In this document: piece by piece, positions 13,438-24,065 of the stretch
Position numbering within the stretch: the first letter of the stretch is position 1
Layout: the number at the start of each line of letters is the position of its first letter
Assembly: GCA_001630475.1 (NCBI GenBank)
Contig: KV419400.1
Location: 1,054,940 to 1,118,939 of the forward strand
DNA length: 64,000 nucleotides
DNA from: Sistotremastrum niveocremeum HHB9708
Taxonomy: Eukaryota > Basidiomycota > Agaricomycetes > Sistotremastrales > Sistotremastraceae
Direction: 5' to 3'
The notes under the pieces: model-generated
What the model saw: the letters and a program-made list of their open reading frames with translations, nothing else
The model's database searches: none
What the model was told of the DNA's origin: nothing
Made by a program: the position numbers and the translations under genes

Positions 13438-14669
13438 CTACGGCCGTCCTCCCGCATTTCCTGTCAGGTTTTGTGCCCTGTATATGTACATTAATAGTGA
13501 GCTCGAGACCGGCACGAGAAATGGAAACATACAATTCGCGCATTGTAGGGTCACTCATTAACTCCTGCATAGACGGCATGCCTCCCCCTGAACTCATACG
13601 CTCCATCTGGCAAAGTTTGACTATAAGCTCCTCCACGGCCTCTAAATAAAGTTGCTTACCATATTCGCGACCGAGGGATTTGACAGCAGGCGATCGAGAC
13701 CACCGTTGGCCATCATGTTCCTTGCCATTTCGCTCATCATCGGATTGTTCATCAATGATGCGAGGTCTGGCATCCCCCCTGGACCCGGCGCACCCCCTGC
13801 ACCTCCACCGAAATTGCGCAGCATATCGGCGAAATTGGGTCCACCTGCCGCGCCAGACGGCGAAGGCACTGTTGGTGCTGTCTCGCTGCTTTGAGCTGCC
13901 TTGGCTTGAGCACTCTCCAACCCAGTCTGCAGAGCCGCATTTGAAGGATCAATGGCGAGTCCTCTCTCAAACGCGGAGACCGCGTCTGACGTGTTGCCGA
14001 GCGTGTAGTGAGCGTGTCTACAAAGATTTAATGTGATGATCCGCTCATACATAGAATCATAACGTACCCCAGTCTGTGATAAGCCTTGACAAAGGTTGGG
14101 TCGGCGGAAATGGCTGCTTCGGCGTCCACAACTGCCTTTTCATGGTCTCCTTTGCTTGAATACGCCGCGGCACGGTTGGAGTAGTAAACAGGGTTCTGGC
14201 CGTCGAGCTCTATACTTCTTGAATAGCTTTCAATCGCAGCGTCATATGACTTCTGCGACATCAGGACATTTCCTTCCTTCTTGTGTCGTTCAGCTTCAGC
14301 TTTATCAGCAGCGCTAGGACCAGCTGGTTGTGGAGTTGGTACAGATCTGCTCGAAGAACCCGCTGCCGGACCAGACAATTTCTCTCGCGTTTTCAGGAAT
14401 AGGTCGAAGATAGTGGGTAGCGAAGCGGGCTTGATGCTTAATCTATCGCTCTGCTCCTTGTTCGAGGGATCTACGCCAAAGGCTTCACCGATGCATTGTA
14501 CTGTACGCGTTCATGAGAGCTTAACATGGATGTACTCTTCGGGAGATATTGGCGTACCTGCAACCTCCAGACCTTCACGATCATCTTCCTTGACAGTACC
14601 ATCTTTAATGGCAACATTGAGGAAATCTATGATAGAGAGAACCAAGCGTTGCGTCTTTTCTTCTGACAT
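13438..14669 (-). CDS. SGT2: small glutamine-rich TPR co-chaperone SGT2/SGTA
   Basis: SGT2 is a cytosolic co-chaperone that passes tail-anchored proteins to the GET pathway. The start MSEEKTQRLVLSIIDFLN and the segment EAFGVDPSN form the N-terminal Get4/5-binding dimer domain. Three TPR repeats follow: AERHKKEGNVLMSQKSYDAA, NPVYYSNRAAAYSSKGDHEK and VKAYHRLGHAHYTLGNT. The C-terminal tail is rich in Gly, Met and Asn (DMLRNFGGGAGGAPGPGG; MMSEMARNMMANGG), as in SGTA substrate-binding domains. The last exon joins as MRELAQNLTGNAGGRP, with the stop at 13438; this splice uses a GTATGT donor near 13531. It is head-to-tail with the tricalbin gene. Confidence 0.94.
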
Positions 14670-14793
14670 GTTGTGGTTTGGAGATAGGGATACAGATTTC
14701 GAATAAATGCCGCGTAACTCAGCTCAGATCTGACACGTGGTTTACTGGAGTAGTTCGACGCGCTTCGAGAACATCAAAATTACAGAAGTAAAT

Positions 14794-17051
14794 CTATCCT
14801 AGTGGTAAACCACAAACTTCACAATCCGACCCTCCATGTACGTTCTCGAACGTGCAATGAGGACAAACGCGAACACTCGGATCAGCAATGGGGTTCTCCA
14901 CGTCATCATAAACTTCCGGAGGAATCTCGAAATCGCTCGTATTATCAGCCACCGCAGGCGGTGGAACTGTCGGTCTTCGTGGAGCTAGAAAATGCATTTT
15001 TAGATTGTTAAACTGCAACGAAATTTCTTTTATTACCTGAGCTCTCACGGGCGATTGCAACCAAATTGCGCCAACCATCAGTTTTCACTATCTCGTTCAA
15101 AGCCGAAGGGGACTCTAGACTTGGTGACGATGCAGTCTTAATGAGAAGCTTCATGTCGTCCTGGATTCTCTGGTAAGTACGAGAGAAAGACGACGCGTGG
15201 CAGAGTCTTACCTCTGAAAGTAGCCCCACGGTACCTAGATACGCAATGAGATGCCAGTCGCTGAGCCAATTTGCTAAACCCGTTTGCGAGCTCGCAGCTA
15301 CTTCTCCATCACCCTCTGTCACACCTCGTTGGGACAGTTCGTTAAAAATAAGCTGTAAGCCTTGATCCTCCAATCCAGGCCGATTTTCGATCGGGAACAA
15401 ACTGGAACGGAAAAGCGGAGCAGGCACCTTGGGGAAACCGTGCGTAACCTTTGGAAATGTCACTAAAGTGTTACAGCCACGACGAAGGGCACTCACGTTG
15501 ACCAGTAGATACTCCACAGGGAATGCTGGTTTGGCGCTCTTCTGAACATCCAACCCATACTCGTTCTTGTAGCGGAAGAAGACGTCCGGGATATATCTAG
15601 CCGAATCGGCAGTTCGATCCTCCTCTTTTACCCTTACGATTCCTGGCTCTACGCTGGCCTCGATCATGTCGGCTTCGACCATTGCGCAAGCCTGTTCAGA
15701 AACTTGATATACTGATAGATCTATACCACCATCTTCTGTCCCACAGAGCACCGCCGTGACTACGCGTGAAGAAAATTCGCCAGTAGGAGATGATCGAGAT
15801 GGACATCGGTGCTCAAGTTGAACACGGGCAGCGAAGATAGCTTCCAATGAGGAAAGATAGAATGACTTTGGGTGCCGCTTGTATAAAGACTTGGATTTGT
15901 CTTCGTCGAGAGGTGTGAGATCAGTGAATATCTGCCCCACAATGGTAAGGGGCTTTGAAGCCTCGGACGCCAATTTGACTATGCGTGCTTCGTCCTCCCA
16001 AGGCAAGCCCAATGTCAGCCCATCCAACTCGCCCTCTTGTGGTGGTTCGTGAATTGCCTCCACGACAGCCTTTATTCCCATCGGAACTTCATCGTATGGT
16101 TCATAATGACCGATGAGCCAACCAAAGCGTTGAGCACCGGTGGCTCGCCATGCATGTAGGAACCGGTCGATTATTGCATCGGACGCAAACTCTAAGTGAT
16201 CAACCATTCGGAACGGTTGAGGTTGCAGTGTTATCGCGGACGGTTGACAAGTAGAGCAAATGCCTGCCGGCCACGGTGGATGCGAGCCTTTAGGGCAGGG
16301 AACTTTCACGCGATATGATAGTGGTGTGAGAGGAGGGAGAGCGTTGGAGTTGGATGACTGAGACGGCGAGAGTTTACGAAGATAGGCATGATACGAAAGA
16401 TGTTTGATGGAATGCTCAGCGTGGTATGATTGGTCAAATGGCTCGAGCGGACTACAATACTCGCACATCCCGTTGGCACCATGCTTGCATAGTCTTGGGT
16501 CTCGCTGTCGAGGAATTTTCCCATTTGACGAACGCCAGTAAGTATCGACTGGGTCTTCTTTTACTGTCTCCCAAGGTCGCTTTGCATCTGGAGCGCTCAC
16601 GGGGGCGGGAGCTGAGGTGGAGGAGGGGGAAATAGGCTCAACAGAGGCGAGTGGAGCAGAACCGACTGAAGATTTGTAGGATACGAACAAAAGATCTCCA
16701 TGTCTGAAAGGTGTATCAGTATAGTCTACGCAGAGTAAAGAGATTACTCAACCGGAGTCCAAGGTCTTGCACCGTGCGGCCTCTCAAAGTACTGATCGCG
16801 GTCTCTCCGCCTCTTGGCGTGTTCGAAATGGTCAGACTCTCTGGGTCCGCCCCTTCTGTGGTCTCGAGAATCTAACATATGTTAGCGGATGCATCGAAAG
16901 AATGAGCACGGGCATTACCTTCTCAGCCAATTGCTCAACACCAGATGTTGGCGCAAGGTCAAACCGAAAGGTTCCGTCTTTTGAACGTATACGGATCAGC
17001 TGGCGAGGTATTATAATCTATTTATCTGATATTTTTGAGAACACGTACCAT
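14794..17051 (-). CDS. NPL4: NPL4, ubiquitin-recognition cofactor of the CDC48/p97 segregase
   Basis: NPL4, with UFD1, recruits ubiquitylated clients to CDC48 for ERAD and other extraction steps. The N-terminal ubiquitin-like region reads LIRIRSKDGTFRFDL. The large exon (15008-16690) carries the NPL4 zinc-finger region (DPRLCKHGANGMCEYCSPLE, then GSHPPWPAGICSTCQP) and the MPN-like NPL4 domain (HAWRATGAQRFGWLIGHYEP). A terminal RanBP2-type zinc finger, VCPHCTFENVHGGSDCEVC, ends the protein at 14794. The initiator ATG (17049-17051) is directly followed by a GTACGTG donor, so the first coding exon appears to hold only the start codon. The next exon begins CTG ATC CGT, restoring the expected MLIRIRSKDG. 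Confidence 0.94.
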
Positions 17052-17796
17052 TGTATATGGTTCTGGTTGAGGAAGAAGTGATCTTCAGTGGCAAGGGCTG
17101 ACGCGTAGTACTAGTAGGGCAAGCGCGTCAGGTCCACGGGGATAAACCGCTATGTCCGACAGTTGCAGAACTTGAAATGTAATCAATTCTGCACATGTTC
17201 GACAGATTCACTAGAACCTTGTAGAAACACGAGTACTTTAGCGATGTCAGAAACGTCGTAAATCTTCTAGGATGTTATCATGTTAGCTATTAGTATTACC
17301 ACCAAACAAAGATAGAATCGGTGATGCCGGGTGCATATTATGATGGGTGTCTTGCCTGCGAGAGGTATGAGTTGCAGGAATGTCATACAATGTTCTCGAA
17401 GCTTGTGAAAAATATTCTGATCATACCTGGACCGCTATAAAACCTAAATCAAGCTACAGGTTTCAGGGAATATTGTAGATTATCACAATCGTGTCTCTTA
17501 CTAAACAAGTTGCAAGTGCCCTTGACCACATAGAGCAGTTACATATTGCAGCATCTAGCACTGGTAAACCGACATGTATAATGAAAATGGCCGAAGAGAT
17601 ATAGGCGTCCGGCGTCCCCGAGACTGAAATGCCGAAGATGCCGACGGTATCCGATAATCTGATAGCTCATGACGACTGAGGCGGCACATGCGGTCTTCCT
17701 CTCCCTGTGAAGCAATGGCGTCAAAATCACGAATGTTGCCTCAGCGTTCAAAAATCGACGCTCGTCTTCTATGTACCGATATCTTCAGACTTTTCC
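17052..17796. other. intergenic region between NPL4 and the TauD-type gene
   Basis: This 745-bp divergent spacer has no supported gene. A TATAAAA sequence lies at 17436-17442, about 360 bp before the dioxygenase start codon. A frame open upstream of the dioxygenase ATG from 17707 adds 30 codons with no family resemblance. I saw no tRNA or repeat here. Confidence 0.5.
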
Positions 17797-19103
17797 ATGA
17801 GCACAGAAACCATCGTTAAGACCGTGACCTCTGCTGTTGGCCAACTGAGTGTACAACCTGCTCAGGCGGACTCAACGTCGACAGTTCAATCTGAAGATAC
17901 CTACAAGTATCAACACTTGTTGCCTGCCTTCGACAACAACAAAAAATATGCGCCTCTTCGCGCTTTCGATCATGTCGATCCGGGCCATCGTGCCCTGAGT
18001 CACCCGAATCCTATCTCCTTTCTTGGGAATGCTACCAGGGTCACAGAGATGACGCCTAACCTCGGGACTGAAGTTGAAGGCGTTCAACTACTTAGTCTTA
18101 GCCACCAGGAGCGTGACCAGCTTGCTCTACATGTAGGTCAAATATATCTGTGTGAAGAGTTAACTCCCTTACAAATCTTAGGTCGCTCGCCGAGGACTTA
18201 TGGTCTTCCGGAACCAAAATGACTTCATCGATTCCGGCATTGATTCGTATAGAGAATGGGGTTCTTATTTTGGTCGACTCCATATTCACCCCACTTCTGG
18301 ACACCCTCTGAACGCTCCAGAACTTCACTTGGTGTACCGAGATGCTCATTCGACCTTCAACTTCGAGCTGGACGACCGTATTACCACCACCCTTTGGCAC
18401 ACTGATGTATCCTACGAGGTCCAGCCTCCTGGGCTCACCACCTTTTTTCTGGTCGCACAGCGTATGTTCATTGTATGGGCCCATTTCCGCTATTGACCAG
18501 TTTCTAGCCTCCACGGGTGGAGATACGCTCTTCGTATCTACTGTTTCCGTCTTGAAAAGTCTGTCGGCACAGTTTGTAGCCTTCCTTCGCACCTTGAAGG
18601 CTGTCCATTCCGGCATCGAACAAGCGGACCACAGTCGGTCGGGAAAGAGAGGAGGAGTGGTTCGTCGTGAGCCGGTGGAGACTATCCATCCCGTTATTCG
18701 AAAGCACCCTGTCACGGGTGAAGAAGCCTTGTACATAAACAAGCAATTCACCAAGGGAATCGTCGGTCTCAAGCGCGAAGAGTCGGGTCAGTCTGTCCCT
18801 TATCTACAAATCATTGTTGTCCGACCCGTATTTGATGTCAGATAACATTCTGAACTTCCTGTACGATCACGTCGCTAAAAATGGAGAATCTCAAGCTCGT
18901 GTACATTGGACGCCGGGAACCGTTGTTTTATGGGACAATCGGGTTACTGCTCATGTACGTCTCATCTTCATTCTGCGATAATCTTCCTCTGTCTAAACTT
19001 GCGATAGTCTGCAATTGTTGACTACAAGGAATCGAAGGAACGCCGCCACGGTGTACGTATCACGCCTCAAGCAGACCGTCCGGTATCTGCGCTTGAGGCA
19101 TAA
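17797..19103 (+). CDS. TauD/TfdA-family Fe(II)/2-oxoglutarate dioxygenase
   Basis: This is a non-haem iron dioxygenase of the TauD family, related to yeast sulfonate/taurine dioxygenase JLP1. The start MSTETIVKTVTS (17797) leads to FLGNATRVTEMTPNLGTEVE, then after an intron HVARRGLMVFRNQNDFID. The iron ligands are visible as H and D of LWHTDVSYE and the distal His of LWDNRVTAHS. The 2-oxoglutarate-binding arginine is probably in the C-terminal segment RRHGVRITPQAD. The splice before PSTGGDTLFVST uses a GTATGT donor. It ends RPVSALEA at 19103. The substrate (taurine, other sulfonates or an unrelated acid) cannot be told from sequence. Confidence 0.9.
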
Positions 19104-19740
19104 AGCGCATCTGCGTATCTCTTTTTCTAGGAGAAGAATAATCATCGTTGTTATTGTCGCTCAAGACTAGCAGTAAGGTCTATAGTTTTGTAACACCTTT
19201 AAGTTGATCGTTCGATTCGAACTGAGGTGTGGTTCATGAATAAAAGCCTATAACAAGAGAAGTCATATAAATGATACCACCAAATGATTTTATCGAGTTC
19301 TCGAGTGAACTGCAGGCACTGGGCGGCGGAGGCATCGTGCACTCGGAGGTCGGGATGACTTCTCTCGGGAAGTCAGCGAGTATATTCAGATCTTTTCTAT
19401 ATTGCTGCATGTACGCGCCCTCGCCTCTTGCTAATGCGCTGCATGATACTCGCTTCGGTTCTTGGACCTCGTGAATATTTGATTGATCATATGTTGTTGA
19501 AGTTGTGCACTATTCTTTCTCCCAAATTTATTTCTCCTTACATAAGTTACATTGGGTCTCAGAGATTCCTTGAGGTCGGACCGAGGTTCAGTGATTTGGA
19601 TTTCTCGCCCGTCTAGTTTTTCAGGGAGGAGAGGATCTGCTTTAGGGGCGATCTGAGGAGCATGAGGATGAGCACTTGGCCAATTGGACGAGAACTTTCA
19701 AGCGCTTGGTGAGCGCTTAGATAATATGCGAGTGGCACAC
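19104..19740. other. intergenic region with an unexplained open stretch on the minus strand
   Basis: No gene is supported with confidence. On the minus strand a frame stays open from 19697 down to a TAG at 19431 and reads protein-like (for example EKLDGREIQITEPRSDLKES), but it has no ATG near its beginning and I recognise no family. It could be a terminal exon, a decayed gene or chance. Confidence 0.3.
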
Positions 19741-19847
19741 CACGTGATTTCGGTTGAGACGCGTCAGATCACGTGCCCAAACTCAAACCATCGTCTGCCG
19801 ATCTCCGCTTCCGTCTCGTTCTAAGCACCCTACTCTCCTCAACAGAC
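19741..19847 (+). promoter_or_regulatory. KNL1 upstream region with paired CACGTG boxes and an ACGCGT box
   Basis: CACGTG occurs at 19741-19746 and 19770-19775, and ACGCGT, inside the palindrome GACGCGTC, at 19759-19764. All lie within 107 bp of the KNL1 start. ACGCGT is the MluI cell-cycle box bound by MBF in yeasts, and CACGTG is a bHLH site. Function here is inferred only from the motifs. Confidence 0.45.
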
Positions 19848-22800
19848 ATGACGGCCTCTCCACCGGCTCATAGCAAGCTGAACAGACGAAAGAGCGCTAC
19901 CTCAGCAGCCTCAACAAGTCAACGCCCCGCGGGCAAGAAAAGGGCGATGAGCATAGCCGGTGGAGTCTTGCCTTTGCCGAAACAACTAAGCCCAAGAAGT
20001 AAAAGGCGAAGCTTGGTGAGTGTCTTTCTCATCGTTTCCTCCAGAAGATAACCTATATCGGACGCCAATTGTGCAGGGACCAGCGAAGGGGATTCTCAAG
20101 TCCAGGATTAACCTCGCGGAAGATGTTCAACAATCCGCACCAGCAGGGCAAGAATTGATGGATTATACTATCCATAACACGCGATCGTCTCTGCTGAGAT
20201 TTGAACAAGATGAGAACGATACAACTCGTCGGAGTATCGGTTCCCTGTCTCGCAGAGTCAGCTTTGCACCCCATGCCAGCGTTCGGTAGGTCTGACTCAA
20301 TTGTCGAGGATTGAGATAAGACCAACGTTCATACATAGTGAATTCAACACTGCTAAAGAAGGAAACACAAACAGCACTGAAGCTCCTTCATCCCCGGCAC
20401 CTTCTGAGTCTGAAGGGGCACCGTTGACGCCTGGATTCGCTTCTTCTCATGCATCCTCAAGTGATGTACAGCGTCGATTTAGTGGGGCTTCCTTCGACGG
20501 CGAAGAATCCATGGAATTGGATGACGAAGATTCTCAACTCTACGACCCCATAGACTCTCATCCTGCCAATGCATCTTTGTCGGATGATGACTTGTCTGAG
20601 GACGACGATCTCATGGATGCCACTGAGGTGTTTGGGGAGGGCATCATTGCGCAGCGAAGATCTTCTGTGCACGAAAAGCCACGTTCTTCCATGCCTAGAG
20701 CATCAATGATTCCTCGCCGTGCGAGGGACAGTTTGGCCCCTCCTCTGGATCGCGAACACCCTGTTGGTATTCCGTTGAAAGAGCCCGAAGCACCCTCGCA
20801 AGCTCTATTAGAGCTGCAAAGTTGTGTCTCCGACAGTTTCCAGTCGCACAATTCCGAGGACTTACCTGATATGCCTATCGACGAGGCGGTAAGGCGACTA
20901 TCAGCCGTACGATCGTCAATACTTGGAGAGTCTGCAGGTGAACAAAGCTTTTCGACCGTCAGCGATGACAGTATGATGGAAGATCGAACCGTCAACCTCA
21001 CCATGACGAGGGATTGGAATGAAGAAAGCAATCGAATCGCTCCGAGACCTAGTATACGGTCAGAGGGGGGCTGGGAAGCCGATATGAGCGTTGCTAGCAG
21101 GATCACTGCGCACCATTCGGCGCAAAGCGTCCATGAGGATGATTCCAACATGAGCTTGGATGAATCTGATCTCGATTTGTCTCCCCGACCCGACCCACCA
21201 CAACCTTCAGAAGAGCAGGCATTGTCGCAAACGGATCCATCTCCGCTGATTTTTAGCGCACCTGAACTCGAACCGCACAGCTCTTTCAACGGATCGTCGC
21301 CAAATAGCGCAATCCCCTCTGTGTCAGGCGCTGAAACTGCAACCGGCATATCCAATTTCACACCACCTGTCCCGCTTGCTCGCGAGTCGCAGGGAAGCTC
21401 CGCTGTTAAAGAAAACATGCCTGCGTCGGCGCATTTTGCTCTACCTACACGGGCATCTCAGAATCGTATTCAAGAATCACTCTCGCCTACGAAAAGACGC
21501 CTCTCAACGGTTACTACTTCCGTATTTTCTCATTCGAACCACAACCTCGAGGTCGAAGGAGCTTCCGTCCCTTCGGCTCCAGCTCTTGCCCCAGTCAACA
21601 AACCCACAACTCAGGGTGCGTCTTCTAAATTCCGCCGACCTTCAGGATACTCTCGTAGTCGGAAGAGCATTAGTGAGGCAGAGAGTGTCTATAAAGACTC
21701 TCTCGTCGGAGGAGGAGGCCCATCTTCAACAGAATCATACGAAGCTCCTGAGATAACAGATGTTCATAGCCAAACATTGGCCGTTCCGTCGGTCAAAGAG
21801 AGGGAACCTACTCATCGCGCTTTGCCGAAGGGCTTCAGCGCTGAAGAAATTCGCCACTCGCCCATTGCACCCGTGGCCAGGCTCGGCGGTCAAGCCCAAG
21901 GCAGCTCTCCCATTAGACCTGTGCGCCCGATAACGGAGTCTGGGCAAAATGAGCCATCAGCGCCTTCGGATCTCCTTCCGACAGTCGAAACGGTTTATTT
22001 CGATCATTTTAGTTGTTGTTCATCGACTGATTATTTATTACCCAGCCCGCTATCTCTATCGAAGATTTCTTTACGATGACCGGTGTCAAATTTATGGACG
22101 AAATAACTGTCCCACGAAAGTCAATTGTGCGACCAACTCACCTCATGAGCCGCCGAGATAGTGAGGGTGAGCAGTGCATTTTTCCATTTTAGCCCAAAAA
22201 GCTCAAGATAGGTTCAGGCGATTCGAAACCTGGGCTGGCTCAATGTATCGTCGCAATGAATGTCGATATACCGCAATTGAAGATGTATGCATGGGTACGG
22301 CAGCTTTTTCTGGCTCAAACAAACCTTGATGTTTCCATCAGGTTGGAAGTCATATGCGAAAATGGATTGATGAGAGCAAGGCGACTCATAGAGTGGCCGA
22401 AGAAGAAGTGGCCAAAGTCACCCCTGCTCAGTTCACGGCTTTCGCGGAAGCCGACGAGCAAGATCGCAAAGAATACACTGCAAGTTTTATCAGACTTCAC
22501 CTATAATATTATCTGACTAGAATGCATAGAGCTGTCTGAAGTTGATCAAAGCCTGCGAGCAACTACGAGCAAGGGCCACTTGGTATGGTTGGAAGCAAGG
22601 ATGGCTGGCACAGCTACAAGGGGACTCGGAACAAAGTTTGCGAGACCTGGATTCGGTCAGTGCACAATTTTACCAGAGTCGCGCATCCGTGACCAATCAT
22701 GAACTTTGACATAAAGGACGCCCTCACGATAAAGAACCTGAACAGAGAACTGACCGAGCTGATGCCATCTTTGCAAGAGCAACATGCCCTGATAATGCAG

Positions 22801-23899
22801 GAGCTCGACGCTGAGAAAGAAGCTGTACATGAAATAGAGAACAGCGATCAAGAGTATTTAGAGGAGCTGAAGGCGACAATAGCTGAACAGAAGTAAGATA
22901 CATATTTCATCGCGCTAGCTCAAACTGACGAACAATACAGTGGGATGTTGGAAGAATACCAATCCAAGGTGTCCGAAAATAGGGCAACATTGGAGCGTTT
23001 GACAGAGAGATTGGCTGAAGTCACCGCGCAACAACAGGAAGCTACCGAAGTTATTGCAGACTGCCGTCGCAAGGTGGGGCTGCAAAAAAACAGTACCAAA
23101 GCAGGAGTTTTCCGCTTGAAAGGTGCGGCATAGTTGTTATACCTCGGTGGTGGTCTGGTCTGATTATCATATCTAGAGGAGCTTGAAGTGATCCAGGATC
23201 TTCACCTTTGGGAGACTATCAAAGTTCAAGCGGACTCTTTTGAGTTCATATATGGCTCTAATCTGAAAGTGATTATCCCATGCAAGAACTATGCTCCTGT
23301 TCATGACCAGGTCGAGATGTCTTTTCTTCCCAACGCCTCCGATAACCATGCGGAGATTCTCAAATTCCGAAGTCTGGGTATACAAGCAGCGCGCGCTGTC
23401 CTCATGAATACGTGCCGCGCAGGTTCTTCGATCAAAGACGTACGTTGGCGATGATGCTTGATACCATATACTGATCTTTCTGCAGATCGTGCAATGTCTT
23501 AGCGACTGTTTTGCCGGTCTTTCACAGCTTCTCTGCCAGCTTCGTTTCCTACTGGCCCAGTTCCCTCTCGAAATAACTTTGCTCTCTGATGGATCATTGA
23601 CTGCAACAGTAACCCTACTCCTGAAGAGGATAAGGTCGAAAGCACTCGTTGCGTTCAAATGGAATGTGCGAGCATTGACTTCGTGGCCGATGTCTTTGAA
23701 TATGCTACAGTGCGAGGTTAAAGTGGTTTATGGAGGCGCCAAGTAGGTTGTGTTGTCTTCTAAACGCCACCTGTGCTAATTTTCGTCTAGTCCTCAATTG
23801 ATCTCCAGCGCAATTGAAAACCGGCTGAAGGAGTCTTCAGTGGCAGACAACCACGCTTGTCTGCAAGACGCTTGCTGCGTTGCTCTGGAACAACATTAA
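19848..23899 (+). CDS. SPC7: kinetochore scaffold protein KNL1/Spc7
   Basis: KNL1/Spc7 is the KMN-network scaffold that recruits PP1 and the Bub checkpoint proteins to kinetochores. The start MTASPPAHSKLNRRKSA (19848) leads into a PP1-docking pair: GPAKGILKSRINL (SILK-like) and RRVSFAPHASVR (RVSF). A long acidic, serine-rich disordered region carries short degenerate MELT-like motifs (MELDDED, LMDATEVFGEGI, NMSLDES). Near 22050-22160 the conserved Spc7 block reads ISIEDFFTMTGVKFMDEIT. A coiled coil follows (about 22300-23130: LTIKNLNRELTELMPSLQEQ), then the C-terminal RWD region (LHLWETIKVQADSFEFIYG). It ends CCVALEQH at 23899. The first intron joins RRSL to GPAKGILK. It is convergent with the coiled-coil gene at 24066. 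Confidence 0.9.
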
Positions 23900-24065
23900 T
23901 CACCGAAGCTACTTCCGATCCTATTTCATTATTACATACAATATTAAACTGTCCTGTATCCTGTTTGTAGTTTTGTACAATGGTAATAATCTCCACTTGC
24001 TGAGGAACAGTTCCTCTAGATCACACAAGCCACCCGGGCGCTTTGAGGCGTACATGTATATGTTA

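Noticed and set aside
19773-19847. In-frame extension of KNL1 upstream of 19848
   Set aside because: The extension has only a GTG at its head and overlaps a CACGTG promoter motif; the ATG at 19848 fits the family start.
20558-21418. 286-codon frame on the minus strand
   Set aside because: Antisense shadow inside the KNL1 disordered region; low-complexity Ser/Leu composition with no domain.
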